Part shown: piece by piece, positions 43,437-52,203 of the stretch | How positions within the stretch are numbered: position 1 is the first letter of the stretch | How the letters are laid out: every line of letters begins with the position of its first letter | Assembly (NCBI GenBank): GCA_021324675.1 | Contig: JAJPIR010000255.1 | Span: 1 to 60,061 of the forward strand | Source: Actinomycetota bacterium | GTDB taxonomy: Bacteria; Actinomycetota; Actinomycetes; Mycobacteriales; Pseudonocardiaceae | DNA: 60,061 bases | Reading direction: 5' to 3' | The notes under the pieces: generated by a model | What the model saw: the letters and a program-made list of their open reading frames with translations, nothing else | Database searches by the model: none | What the model was told of the DNA's origin: nothing | Position numbers and translations under genes: made by a program

Positions 43437-43721
43437 ATGGCTGGCCTGCAAGACAAAGCCGTCGTCATCACCAGGGCAAGCTCCGGGTTCGGCCGAGGCA
43501 TCGCCAAGGCCTGCGCCGCCGAAGGCGCCAAGGTCGTTGTCAGCGACGTGCACGAGAACCCCAGCACCAGCGGGTTCGAAGACGACCCTCACCGACCGCC
43601 GTGCAGGCCATCCAGAAAGCCGGCGGCACCGTCACCTACGTCGGCTGCAACGTCACAAGGAAGACCATGCGGCCGTGAGTCTTGGTCCGGGAACACCCCG
43701 GCACCCGAAGCAGTTCTATAG
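43437..43721 (+). pseudogene. N-terminal fragment of a second short-chain dehydrogenase
   Basis: Begins at ATG 43437 (CGGAGG upstream) with MAGLQDKAVVITRASSGFGR, then GIAKACAAEGAKVVVSDVH. The TGxxxGxG motif is TRASSGFG with its first Gly lost, and after about 45 residues the sequence becomes Pro/Arg-rich and stops. It begins only 13 bases after the previous fragment; together they look like two adjacent SDR genes, both broken. Confidence 0.7.
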
Positions 43722-43973
43722 ACTAAGAAAATAGTTTATAGGGACTCGTCCCAGGCCTTCTCATCGTGCCACCCCAGACGACAGCCACACCAGACGATCT
43801 ATTCTAGTTGGCCGCCATCTCGGTGAGCGGGAAGCCAAGCGCGGTACTCAGGACGAGATCATCTGCTCAAGGTGATGTCGGTGGACGGGCCACCCCGATG
43901 CCGGCTGCCGACCCGGCGGAAGGTTCGTTCACTTCTGATTCCCCTGAGACGGCCGTAACAAGGAGACAAAGAC

Positions 43974-45257
43974 GTGGACAAGGCGTCTGTGATCCGAAGG
44001 TCTGTTGCCGGCGCCGGTCTGGGTCTGGCCGGGATCTACGCCTACAACATGGCCCGATACCGCCGCGCGGCGGCGCAGGGGTTCCATCTGTCCCACCCGG
44101 CCGCGGTGGGCAGTAACGAGTTCGCGGCCTTCATTGAGGCGCTGGCCCAAGCACCGCGCCGACCAGGCAATCGCATCACGATCCTGCGCAACGGCTGTGA
44201 AATCTTCCCCGCCATGCTGGAGGCCATCCGCTCTGCGCGGGAATGCATCAATTTTTCCACCTACATCTACTGGACCGGAGACATCGCCCCCCGGTTCGCC
44301 GACGCGTTGGCCACCCGGGCATCCGAGGGCCTGGAGGTCAACGTGCTTCTCGACGCCCAAGGCAGCGCCCGGATGGACCGCGGCCTCATCGAACACCTGC
44401 GGGCATCCGGTGCCACCGTGATCTGGTTTCGCCGACCGCACTGGTACACCGTGGGAAAGGTCAACAAGCGCATGCACCGACGGCTTCTCATCATCGACGG
44501 CAAACTCGGCTTTATGGGTGGCGTCGGCATCGCCGAGCAGTGGGACGGAAACGCCGAAGACCCCGAACACGAACGGGAAACCCACCTGCGCATCGAAGGT
44601 CCAGCCGTGCGAGACCTGCAGGGCGGCTTTCTGGAGAACTGGACCGAGGCAACCTCCGCGCTGTTGTCCGCGGCACATTTCCCGGACCTGACCGCCTTCG
44701 ACGACGGGATCCCGGCCCAGGTCGCCCGGATCGTGTCCACCGGCGGAACCCGGGGGCTAGATGAGATGCTGTGGGCGGCGGTGGCCGGGTCCAAGGAACG
44801 CCTCTGGGTCACCACGGCCTTTTTCGCCCCCCGGAGCGCCTTCGTCGACGCGCTGTGTGACGCCGCCAGCCGGGGAGTCGACGTGCGCATCCTCACCGGT
44901 GGTCCCCACCAGGACAAGCAAATCGCCCGCGTGGCAGGCCACCGCTCCTATGAGAAGTTGCTTCACGCCGGCGTGCGGATCTTCGAATACCAACAAGCCA
45001 AGTTGCACGCTAAGGTGATCACCATCGACCGCATCTGGTCGCACGTTGGTTCCAGCAACCTGGAAAACCGCTCGATCGCGCTCAACGACGAAATCAACGT
45101 CTCCATCCAGCACACCACCGTGGCGACCGAACTCGAACGACACTTCCGTGACGACCTGAAAGCCTCCCAGGAACTAGACCTCCAGAGTTGGCGCCGCCGG
45201 CCAGTGGGAAAGCGAGCCCGCGAATACGCCACTGAGCTGATCCGCCAATCACTGTAA
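43974..45257 (+). CDS. Phospholipase-D-like protein (cardiolipin-synthase type)
   Basis: 427 residues from GTG 43974 (AAGGAG upstream). One N-terminal hydrophobic segment. Two PLD domains: the first has RMHRRLLIIDGKLGFMGG (about 162-180), with Arg where the HKD Lys usually is; the second has KLHAKVITIDRIWSHVGSSN (about 342-361), a full HxKxxxxD. Cardiolipin synthases join phosphatidylglycerol units or CDP-DAG with PG; the changed first motif may alter or abolish this. The gene stands alone. Confidence 0.85.
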   Translation: MDKASVIRRSVAGAGLGLAGIYAYNMARYRRAAAQGFHLSHPAAVGSNEFAAFIEALAQAPRRPGNRITILRNGCEIFPAMLEAIRSARECINFSTYIYWTGDIAPRFADALATRASEGLEVNVLLDAQGSARMDRGLIEHLRASGATVIWFRRPHWYTVGKVNKRMHRRLLIIDGKLGFMGGVGIAEQWDGNAEDPEHERETHLRIEGPAVRDLQGGFLENWTEATSALLSAAHFPDLTAFDDGIPAQVARIVSTGGTRGLDEMLWAAVAGSKERLWVTTAFFAPRSAFVDALCDAASRGVDVRILTGGPHQDKQIARVAGHRSYEKLLHAGVRIFEYQQAKLHAKVITIDRIWSHVGSSNLENRSIALNDEINVSIQHTTVATELERHFRDDLKASQELDLQSWRRRPVGKRAREYATELIRQSL

Positions 45258-45627
45258 CCCCAACACCCTAGTGTCCTAGTGCGTCATGCGTGACCGGATC
45301 GCTCGACACATCTACGATTGGCCAAGCGGGACCCAGTTCGAAGGGGTAGATGCGTCATCACAGCACCACCCTGGGCCACCGCGGCTCGACCTCGGTGGCC
45401 GGTTACACCAAAATAACCGACCAACACCGAAGCGAAACATACGAACAAAGTCAACGGCGCGGCTGTGGAAGAGTTTTGCGCTTGGGGAGCGTTTATTTAT
45501 AGACCCAAGGAATAGGTCGCGTTGAGGGGCTGTAGCGTTGCTCGGAGTTCTCTCAAAACAGCCACCTACCCTATCTGGTGTCCGGGTGCGTGCCGAACAA
45601 CCTCGGTGGCCCGGGGCGCCAGAACCG
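45258..45627. other. Gene-free stretch
   Basis: No gene recognised. A patch near 45,480-45,520 is AT-rich (GCGTTTATTTATAGACC) and could be a promoter. Confidence 0.35.
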
Positions 45628-45694
45628 GTCACCATTCGACCGCTTACCTGGGATGACCTGCCTCTGCTGCATCGCTGGCTGAACAGTCCCCCGT
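45628..45694 (+). pseudogene. N-terminal scrap of a GNAT (AAC(6')-like) acetyltransferase
   Basis: VTIRPLTWDDLPLLHRWLN is the typical start of aminoglycoside 6'-N-acetyltransferase/IucB-type GNAT proteins. Only about 22 residues remain; the following sequence has no GNAT motif and soon reaches a stop. Confidence 0.5.
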
Positions 45695-46138
45695 ACGGGA
45701 CGGCTGGCGCAGCGAACCGCTGACACCCACAACATGGTCCGCAGGTACGGGCGCAGCAGCAGGGACGTCTCAAGTGGGGATGGTCGTAGCTGTAATATGC
45801 GGGGTGATCTTCCGGGATTGTCATCAGGCGGGGCTTAACGAATACGCCCGCCCAGCACCAGAGACGGGCTTATGGCGTTGCCGCGGGCCGGGCGAGCATT
45901 ACCTGGTGGGCCATTCGAAAGCGGACAGTTTCAGGTCTGTCGATGCCCGTGGCAGGCTATCACAGCCGTTGGTTTTTGGGTTGGTGTACCCCTTTCCTGA
46001 AGTACATCAAGATGCACCGTCTGACCCTTCAAGTTGGTCATCGTGCCATCCATATCGGCGTAATCAAGTAACATCGTCATAGCCCAGCAACATGGGAGCG
46101 CAGGTTTATGGCTGTGGCTGGTGGGGTAAATCGACCAC
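45695..46138. other. Gene-free stretch
   Basis: No protein-like frame found on either strand. Confidence 0.35.
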
Positions 46139-46489
46139 ATGTTCGCCGCGGAGAATCTGCATGACTGGCTGGGTCACACTGTGGTCGATCCTGACGGCCA
46201 CAAGATCGGAATTTTGGATGCCGTCTACGTCGACACGTCCAGCGATGAACCAAGCTTCGTCACGATCAAGGTAGGCATGATCAATCGACACCGACTGGTG
46301 TTTGTGCCGGTGACTGGCGCGACCGTCTCGCCGAAGGCGGTACGAGTGCAGTATCCCAAGAAATTGGTTCTCGGCGCCCCGGCGATCGACACTAACGGAG
46401 AGCTGGCTGCCACGGCTGAGCCGGAGATCTTCGCGTACTACAACCTCGACTACGGCACTAGGCCAGAGCGGCGGCTAGCCCGCCGCTAA
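46139..46489 (+). CDS. PRC-barrel-domain protein
   Basis: 116 residues. NLHDWLGHTVVDPDGHKIG then ILDAVYVDTSSDEPSFVTI and RLVFVPVTGATVS are the conserved strands of a PRC barrel. The Tyr/Arg-rich end (YYNLDYGTRPERRLARR) is common among actinobacterial members. PRC barrels often bind RNA or other proteins; in actinobacteria such short ones are stress-linked. No ribosome site of note. Confidence 0.8.
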   Translation: MFAAENLHDWLGHTVVDPDGHKIGILDAVYVDTSSDEPSFVTIKVGMINRHRLVFVPVTGATVSPKAVRVQYPKKLVLGAPAIDTNGELAATAEPEIFAYYNLDYGTRPERRLARR

Positions 46490-46791
46490 GTGACTTAGCG
46501 TGATCAACCGGCGAACAGTCCTGCCGTAACCCGACAACCTGTCGCTTGCCCGCTGATGGGGCCTGGGCTTACTCGGTAAGGGTCATCGGGGCCAGTGCAT
46601 TGGTCAGCTGCAGCACGGTGAGTTGGACCCTCGTCAGACAAATGATCAACAACAACTTCGGTAGAGGTGTATGCACTTCGCAGACTGCTGTCTGTGTCGT
46701 GGAGGGCCCAACCCCGTCCTTAATCGCCACGAGGTGATGCGCCGACGTGCTCATCCAGCGAGGTCACCGACAGTTGTGCAATCCACCTGCT
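46490..46791. other. Gene-free stretch
   Basis: Only short unpatterned frames. Confidence 0.4.
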
Positions 46792-47034
46792 CTACACGTC
46801 AGTCGAAGGACTCTCGGGCGTGTCCTGTTGCTGGTCCGTCTGGCTGACATCCGTCACCTGTCCCGTCTCCTCCCTGGCCTGCTGAGCAGCCTGCTCCATC
46901 CTCTCTACGATCGACTCATCTTTGCCCTCGCCGCTTTCCTGCGTTCCCCCGGCACTTTCTTGCGGGCTCTCGGCGCTTTCTTGCGGGCTCTCGGCGCTTT
47001 CTTGCGGGCTCTCGCTACTTTCCTGCATGTCCAT
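46792..47034 (-). CDS. Small acidic Glu/Ser/Gln-repeat protein
   Basis: 80 residues from ATG 47034 (TAGGAG 10 bases upstream). Begins MDMQESSESPQ and contains four copies of ESPQESA-like units, followed by a Glu/Asp/Gln-rich helical part (IVERMEQAAQQAREETGQV). Likely disordered or weakly helical and strongly acidic. It has no Cys and no membrane segment. Function unknown; proteins of this composition are common around stress genes. Confidence 0.5.
   Translation of the reverse strand: MDMQESSESPQESAESPQESAESPQESAGGTQESGEGKDESIVERMEQAAQQAREETGQVTDVSQTDQQQDTPESPSTDV
46951..47013 (-). repeat. Three 21-bp tandem repeats encoding ESPQESA
   Basis: Unit GGCGCTTTCTTGCGGGCTCTC (plus-strand reading) occurs three times from 46,951, the first with a single change. 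The 21-bp length keeps the seven-residue reading frame. Confidence 0.85.
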
Positions 47035-47713
47035 CAACGTCGCTCCTATAGTGAGGAAAAGGGGCTGAGTGTGGGCCAGCCTGGCACGGGTGGCCGTGCC
47101 CCGCCTACTCCCCGGCGTGAAATACCCACCGTACCGAGGAGATGTTGCTGGTCGCGGCCGTGTGCGCGACATCGAATCAGTGATCAACTATCCAGATTCG
47201 ACCGACTGATCATCACCGGATCTGCCCGGGCTCCGTGCTCGACCTCGATCGACCTAGTACTCCAGCCGGCGCCCAGTGATCAGGAGGTGATCGTCCACAC
47301 CATCCGTGTGGGGACCTGTCGGTGTCTCGACGGGCGACCCGCGCAACTTAACTCGCGATCATGGCGATCGCGATATTTCCCGCAAGCGTAGCCACCGACC
47401 GCGTCCCACAGCACAAATGTTCCTGCCCGAGGTGATCATGATTGCCGGACCTGCGCTGCCACCTGTGGCTGACACACGTGGCGGGTGCGGACGTTCGGGG
47501 ATAAGACGGTCTATGACATCGCTAGGTGCGGCTGGGGTTGGTCGACGTGGAGGCACCGAACGGTGAGCGCTGGAAGTACCACGGTCGGCAGCCTTGGCTT
47601 AACAAACTAAACAGATGGCCTGTGCAATCAACCTCCAATCGATCGGGTGACCTATCCTCGTCGCTGCCCATTCAAAGCCTTCGGGCGCGCCGTGTACTGT
47701 TTCACCGTGGCCG
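47035..47713. other. Gene-free stretch
   Basis: About 680 bases. Overlapping short frames on both strands, none with recognisable protein pattern. No obvious hairpins. Confidence 0.4.
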
Positions 47714-48211
47714 TCACCTGTTCCTGCGAAGCAGGCGGCGTAGCACCAAAAGGATTACCATTGTAATTGCCGCGGTAGGCAGTGGCCGTTGCTTCGCCGT
47801 GGTCATCAACGGCTCGACGCGCGTGGCCACTGGTGGAGGAAGCTTCGCCAATCCCTGATGAATTAGGCTCCTAGCCTGTTGCTTGACCTCTTCAGCTTTG
47901 GCTTGTGCCTGTTGTTGCACCTCCCCGGCCGCGGCCTTTGCCTGCTGCTTGACCTCACCAGCCTTGGCTTGTGCCTGCTGCTTGACCTCACCAGCCTTGG
48001 CTAGTGCCTGTTGCTTGACCTCTTCAGCTTTGGCTTGTGCCTGTTGCTTGACCTGTTCCGCCGCGGCTTGCATGGTTTGCTTGGTCTGCTGCACCTTGTC
48101 CTTGACAGATTCCATACCGGGCTGGACCACATATTTTTGGTAAGCGGCAGCAGATTCGGCTGCGGCGGCAGCCGCCCGCTCAGCGCCCGAGGGCGTCTGG
48201 GACGAATTCAT
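47714..48211 (-). CDS. Membrane-anchored 11-residue-repeat helical protein
   Basis: 165 residues; ATG 48211 (or 48214) with GGAGGA upstream. After an Ala-rich start and a short part (YVVQPGMESVKDKVQQTK), seven or so copies of an 11-residue unit of the form KAEEVKQQAQA follow, an amphipathic helix like those of apolipoproteins and LEA proteins. The C-terminus is a membrane helix (AAITMVILLVLRRLL) with Arg. It likely binds membrane surfaces or stabilises proteins under stress. DUF3618-like proteins show a similar layout. Confidence 0.7.
   Translation of the reverse strand: MNSSQTPSGAERAAAAAAESAAAYQKYVVQPGMESVKDKVQQTKQTMQAAAEQVKQQAQAKAEEVKQQALAKAGEVKQQAQAKAGEVKQQAKAAAGEVQQQAQAKAEEVKQQARSLIHQGLAKLPPPVATRVEPLMTTAKQRPLPTAAITMVILLVLRRLLRRNR
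47880..48075 (-). repeat. 33-bp tandem repeats of the helical protein
   Basis: About six copies of a 33-bp unit (e.g. TTGGCTTGTGCCTG...TTGACCTC in plus-strand reading) code for the 11-residue amphipathic unit. Some neighbouring units are identical over more than 25 bases. Confidence 0.8.
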
Positions 48212-48581
48212 CATTCCTCCAATGAATACGGAATGTGGACTGCGCAAGAGTAGCGGATACACTCCGCTAACGGTGTCCCAGGCTGCTTGGCGGATGGGAC
48301 CGTTCTCGATCTTGTAGACAGCCGGTCAGTGGTCCCCGCTGAGGGCAGGCGGAGGGGACCGTCTTGGCGACACGCCGGCATCAACCTCGGCTGCCTGTTC
48401 TGCCCCGACCTACTCGATCAGCAACAGATCCGCCACGCCGCCATGACCCCCGAACAGCTCACCGCCGAAGCCACCATCTATGGCGCTGGATGCTCCCGTG
48501 CCGAGCAGTGGGCGGTCCGCAACACGAGAAGTGGCTGGTTCGGCCGCGACGGAGGGGACACGCCCATAACGCGGCACGGTA
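48212..48581. other. Gene-free stretch
   Basis: A plus-strand frame reads LGCLFCPDLLDQQQIRHAAM around 48,390-48,450 and looks partly protein-like, but it has no start signal and is soon lost. Confidence 0.35.
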
Positions 48582-48598
48582 ATAACGCGTCGCGTTAT
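48582..48598. promoter_or_regulatory. Perfect palindrome, likely HigA operator
   Basis: ATAACGCGTCGCGTTAT: 8-bp arms around a central T, eight bases before the higB start; a further half-site ATAACGCG lies at 48,566-48,573. It overlaps TTATAC, which may be a -10 element. This position suits autoregulation by the toxin-antitoxin complex. Confidence 0.65.
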
Positions 48599-48606
48599 AC
48601 TGGCTC

Positions 48607-48888
48607 GTGCTGCGTTCCTTCGCCAACAAGGACACCGAACGAGTCTGGCGACGCGAGCGCGCACATCGGCTCGACCAGCACACCCAACGGGCGGTGCTGC
48701 GCAAGCTGTTGATATTGGATGCGGCGGAGACCCTTGATGACGCAAGGATCCCGCCGGGTAGCCGGCTGGACAAGCTACGCGGTGACCGCGCCGGGCAGTA
48801 CAGCATCAGAGTGAACCAGCAATGGCGCATCTGCTTTCGCTGGACAGCCGCAGGACCGGAAGATATCGAGATCACCGACTACCACTGA
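48607..48888 (+). CDS. higB: HigB toxin (RelE-superfamily mRNA interferase)
   Basis: 93 residues from GTG 48607. The HigB pattern is VLRSFANKDTERVWRRERA, ILDAAETLDDARIPPGSRLD, RGDRAGQYSIRVNQQWRICF and DIEITDYH at the end. These are the conserved residues of the HigB-1 family (YSIRVN.QWR.CF). It cuts mRNA on the ribosome when not neutralised. higA follows 12 bases later, the normal toxin-first order of this family. Confidence 0.92.
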   Translation: MLRSFANKDTERVWRRERAHRLDQHTQRAVLRKLLILDAAETLDDARIPPGSRLDKLRGDRAGQYSIRVNQQWRICFRWTAAGPEDIEITDYH

Positions 48889-48900
48889 AGGAGGAGTCGC

Positions 48901-49200
48901 ATGAGCACCGCGGCGATGGCACCGATCCATCCTGGCGAGGTCTTAGCCGAGGAGTACCTCGCTCCGCTGGGCATCACCCAGCACGGCCTCGCCGTCGCCA
49001 TTCATGTACCGCCGCGCCGGATTAACGAGATCGTGCACGGCAAGCGGCGTATCAGTGCCGACACGGCACTGCGCCTGGCGCGATATTTCGGAACCTCCGA
49101 GCGCTTCTGGATGAACCTCCAAGGCCGCTACGACCTTGAGGTCGAACGTGACCGTCTCGCCTCCGTCCTTGACCAGATCCACCCACGCGCCAGCGCGTGA
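48901..49200 (+). CDS. higA: HigA antitoxin (XRE-family DNA-binding)
   Basis: 99 residues with AAGGAGGAG before the ATG. PIHPGEVLAEEYLAPLGITQ is the standard HigA start; the HTH follows (HGLAVAIHVPPRRINEIV, HGKRRISADTALRLARYF). The residues after the HTH (SERFWMNLQGRYDLEVER) contact the toxin. It should bind the palindrome at 48,582 and repress the operon. Confidence 0.93.
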   Translation: MSTAAMAPIHPGEVLAEEYLAPLGITQHGLAVAIHVPPRRINEIVHGKRRISADTALRLARYFGTSERFWMNLQGRYDLEVERDRLASVLDQIHPRASA

Positions 49201-49208
49201 GCACCACC

Positions 49209-49251
49209 GACGCGTAGCTTCCCGTAGGCGTCGCAGCGCGCCAGCGGCGCG
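49209..49251. terminator. Hairpin after higA
   Basis: Nested inverted repeats: GACGC/GCGTC outside, then CGCGCC-AGC-GGCGCG (49,237-49,251). There is no T tract, so termination is only possible. Confidence 0.3.
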
Positions 49252-49331
49252 TGTGGGCAGCCGAGTCGGACAGTCAGGTGGACACAGACCAACGATAGGT
49301 CATCATTGACGGCGTTTTAGCTGGCCATAGG

Positions 49332-49376
49332 TGGTGGCCAAGGCGGGGTCGAACCGCCGACCTTCTGATTTTCAGG
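49332..49376 (-). repeat. tRNA-Phe 3'-end fragment, attachment-site candidate 1
   Basis: Read on the minus strand, the fragment carries the anticodon loop CTGAAAATC, then GGTCGGCGGTTCGACCCCGCC and TTGGCCACCA, i.e. the 3' half of a tRNA-Phe with CCA. The 5' half is absent and upstream bases do not match. It repeats the sequence at 52,204 with four differences, one of them a missing base. Confidence 0.75.
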
Positions 49377-49883
49377 ACTACGGTAATTCGTTCGCCCTCA
49401 ATCGCCACCGCCCATGACCTGCGACAAAAAGCCACACGGTGATAGGCGAACGTTGGCGAGCGCACGCGAATGAGACGGAAAAAGAGACGACACCAGTGCG
49501 GCAACTGACCGTATCCGGAAGCGACGACTACCACCGCCACGGTCGACGATCACGCGTGACAGCCACCGACGAGCGACGCTGCTGGTCACCGCTATGGATG
49601 AGCTATTAGGCCCTCCACACCCGGCACATCACGATCAATCTTTGATTATTTTCTTATCGTCAGACAAGCTTTTATCTGTTGGTGCTTGCTTAATCTTGCA
49701 CCCACCGTGAGCTTTGCAAACGCTGCGTTAATAATGTGCAAGTCCGCACCTCTAGCATAAGTTCGTTACACCCGGATTCGAGCCGAATGCGAGACGGGCG
49801 GTTAGCGCCTGCACCCTTGGATACCTACTGGTTGCATGTATTCGGGTGACACGAAGCCCAAACATTCCGCTTTGGTGTACTCC
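49377..49883. other. AT-richer gene-free stretch
   Basis: Around 49,620-49,720 AT content is clearly higher (GATTATTTTCTTATCG, TTATCTGTTGGTGC). No gene is seen; the stretch lies at the edge of the putative integrated element. Confidence 0.4.
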
Positions 49884-50606
49884 ATGTCACACCTGCTCCG
49901 CGGAACAGCCGGGCAGAATGGGGTGTTGCCGCAGGCCGACAGCGGCATACCGGAGAGGGGAGCAGGGTTGCAGGCGTTGCTCCAGTACGGGTTTACCGCG
50001 TTCGGTGAGTGGGTTTCCGCCGCCGAGTTCGTCGGTCAGTTGTGTGCCCTGCTGGTGGTTGTCTTGGCGGGGCGCCGGACCATGGGGACATGGCCGGTTC
50101 AGGTACTGGCGACCGTGTTGCTCTTCGCCGTGTACACCTCGGCACACCTCGGTGGGCTGGCCGCCCGCCAGGTCGTGATCTTCGCGATTTCGGTCTACGG
50201 CTGGTGGGCGTGGACCCGCCGCAAGGATGCGCTGTACGGCGTGACTGTGCGCACGGGGACCAGGACCGAGCGGCTGGTCCTGGTCGTCGCACTGGTAGTG
50301 GGCACGGTGTCGACGGCACTGCTGCTGTCGGCATTGAGTGCGTCGTGGGCGCCGTGGCCGGACGCCTGGATCTTCGTCGGCTCGGTGGTGGCATTCGCCG
50401 GCCAGGGGCTCGGATTGGTCGAGTTCTGGATTGTCTGGCTGGCGGTGGACGCGGTCGGCGTGCCGCTGCAGATCGCATCCGGCTTGTATTTCAGCGCCCT
50501 GGTGTACATGGTATTCGCTGCCCTGGTCATTCACGGTTGGCTGGAATGGCAACGCGCAGCCCACGAGCGCGGCGTCACAGTCAGGCAGGAAGCATCTTCT
50601 CGATGA
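49884..50606 (+). CDS. pnuC: PnuC-family nicotinamide riboside/mononucleotide transporter
   Basis: About 240 residues. Six or seven membrane helices; the family motif is ARQVVIFAISVYGWWAW (W..GW.W), and the C-terminal half has LVEFWIVWLAVDAVGVPL and SGLYFSALVYMVFAALVIHGW, the conserved nicotinamide-moiety pocket of PnuC. The start is uncertain: 49,884 is listed but 49,836 is open, and GTG within the first 30 residues is possible. It sits inside the putative tRNA-Phe element and may be cargo. Confidence 0.82.
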   Translation: MSHLLRGTAGQNGVLPQADSGIPERGAGLQALLQYGFTAFGEWVSAAEFVGQLCALLVVVLAGRRTMGTWPVQVLATVLLFAVYTSAHLGGLAARQVVIFAISVYGWWAWTRRKDALYGVTVRTGTRTERLVLVVALVVGTVSTALLLSALSASWAPWPDAWIFVGSVVAFAGQGLGLVEFWIVWLAVDAVGVPLQIASGLYFSALVYMVFAALVIHGWLEWQRAAHERGVTVRQEASSR

Positions 50607-50689
50607 CGAGCGGCTTCGAAATTGTACTCCAGCCGTAGATCGTTATGTCCGTCAGTGCGCGAGGCTCAGAACCGCTGTCCGCGCTCGCC

Positions 50690-51835
50690 TTTGAGCCGGG
50701 TGATGAGCGAGAGCACAACAGCGGGCCGTCGTCGCCCGGATGCGGCGAGTGAGTTCGGTGGCGCGGTTGCGATAGGTCGATCGGTCGAGGCAGGACCGCA
50801 GCGCATCGGTCAGGGTGTCGGCGGTCAGCTCGTGCAGTGGCAGTGGGTGCGGCGCAACGCCGAGGCGGTGCAGCCTGGCGGCCCAGAAGGGCTGGTCGAC
50901 CAGGACGGGCACCGGGACCGCCGGTACTCCCGCGCGCAGCCCGGCGCCGGTGGTGCCTGCTCCGGCGTGATGGACCACGGCAGCCGTCCGGGGGAATAAC
51001 CACCGGTGTGGCAGGTCGCCGACCAGCAGGATGTCGTCACCGACGGGTCCGAGTCGGCCCAGCCGGACTGGACGACGGCTCGCAGGCCGGCACGTTTGAC
51101 GGCGGCCGAGACGACGTCGTGGAGCCGCTCGTGGCTCGGGGTCATGCTGCCGAACCCGACGAACACCGGAGGGGAACCGCCCCGTAGGAAGTCGACCAGC
51201 TGATCCGAGGGCTGCCATCGCGGCGGTATGGCCGGCCACCAGTATCCGGTCACGTGCGCCGTAGCGGGCCAGTCGGCGGGGCGGGGCACCACTACCGGGC
51301 TAGAGCCGTGGCAGATCGGCCAGCCATCTGGTGTGCCTCCGCAGTACCGGCGGGGAGATCGAGCCGAGCGCACAGCCGCCACAGAACGTCGGCGTAGAGG
51401 GAGCCGGTCCGGGCGAGCAGCTCGCGGCCTGCGGCGATGTTGTCAGCGGACGAGAGCGGGCCGGTAACGGGCCAGCCGGGCGGTGGGAACTCCCGGGTGG
51501 GGACCCCTGGCGCGAGATAGACGCCGAGGCTCTGGATATGAAGCCATCGGCGACGAGCCGGCTCAGCGGGGCCGGGCCGAAAGCGGTGAGCAGAATGTCG
51601 GTGCCGGCGGCCGCAGCGGCTATCACACCCTCGCCCAGCTCGTCGAGGAACGCGGCGAAGACCGATCGCGCGGCCTCCGGAAAGGGGCAGCCGTGCGTGC
51701 GCGGACGAGCTCGAGCGGATCGCCGGGAAGGCCCCGATACTCCAGCCCGCACCTGCGCACGAGATCGGCGAACCGGTCGTGTGAGCCAGCGCTACCTGAT
51801 GGCCTGCCTGCTGCAGCCGCCACCGTTTCGGCGGT
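50690..51835 (-). pseudogene. UDP-glycosyltransferase-type (GT1/MGT) gene with several frameshifts
   Basis: Pieces of a GT1 glycosyltransferase appear in order in three frames on the minus strand: HDRFADLVRRCGLEYRGLPG (N-terminal Rossmann), AAGTDILLTAFGP, then ADWPATAHVTGYWWPA, PPVFVGFGSMTPSHERLHDV, and AAVVHHAGAGTTGAGLRAGVPAV near the C-terminus (the donor-binding motif), then RATELTRRIR. At least three frameshifts break it. The N-terminus is fused to a fragment of a rep gene (51,838). Confidence 0.75.
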
Positions 51836-51837
51836 AG

Positions 51838-51912
51838 GCGCCACGATGATCCAGTCGCCGGGGTAAGTCAGGGTGATCATGGCCGGAAGGCGATAGGAAC
51901 GGTCTGTCAAAA
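51838..51912 (-). pseudogene. Fragment of a RepSA-like initiator gene (reverse orientation)
   Basis: Reads TDRSYRLPAMITLTYPGDWI and VAPTAETV on the minus strand, nearly identical to residues about 229-256 of the rep gene at 52,394 (TDRSYRLPTMITLTYPGDWV). Joined directly to the glycosyltransferase on one side and 20 bases from an integrase fragment on the other. Confidence 0.8.
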
Positions 51913-51931
51913 GGAAGCGGATGTGAGGTAG

Positions 51932-52171
51932 GCGCGGCTGCACAATGCCCGGCACACTGCCGCCACCGTGCTGCTGGTGCTGGGCATCAACCAGCGCGCG
52001 GTCATGGGCCTGATGGGGTGGTCCAACAACGCCATGACCACCCGCTACCAGCACCTCACCCCAGACCTGCGCCACGACATCGCCCGCCAAGTCGACGAGC
52101 TGCTGTGGACACCCCGTTGGACAGATGAGTCCAAAGATGAGACCAAAGATGAGACCACGAGTAGCAGATGA
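51932..52171 (+). pseudogene. C-terminal catalytic fragment of a tyrosine integrase
   Basis: 79 residues directly after a TAG: ARLHNARHTAATVLLVLGIN, AVMGLMGWS, MTTRYQHLTPDLRHDIARQV. This includes the H-x-x-R box (HNAR), the following His and the nucleophile Tyr (RYQHL) of AICE-type integrases. The N-terminal and core DNA-binding parts are gone. The stop is 32 bases before a tRNA-Phe 3' fragment, the normal place of an AICE integrase relative to its attachment site. Confidence 0.8.
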
Positions 52172-52203
52172 TCTATCAAAGGAGGCATTTACGCAGGCCA
52201 GGG

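Noticed and set aside
46951-47013. 21-bp repeats as a regulatory iteron array
   Set aside because: They are in frame within a gene with its own ribosome site, and encode a regular heptapeptide.
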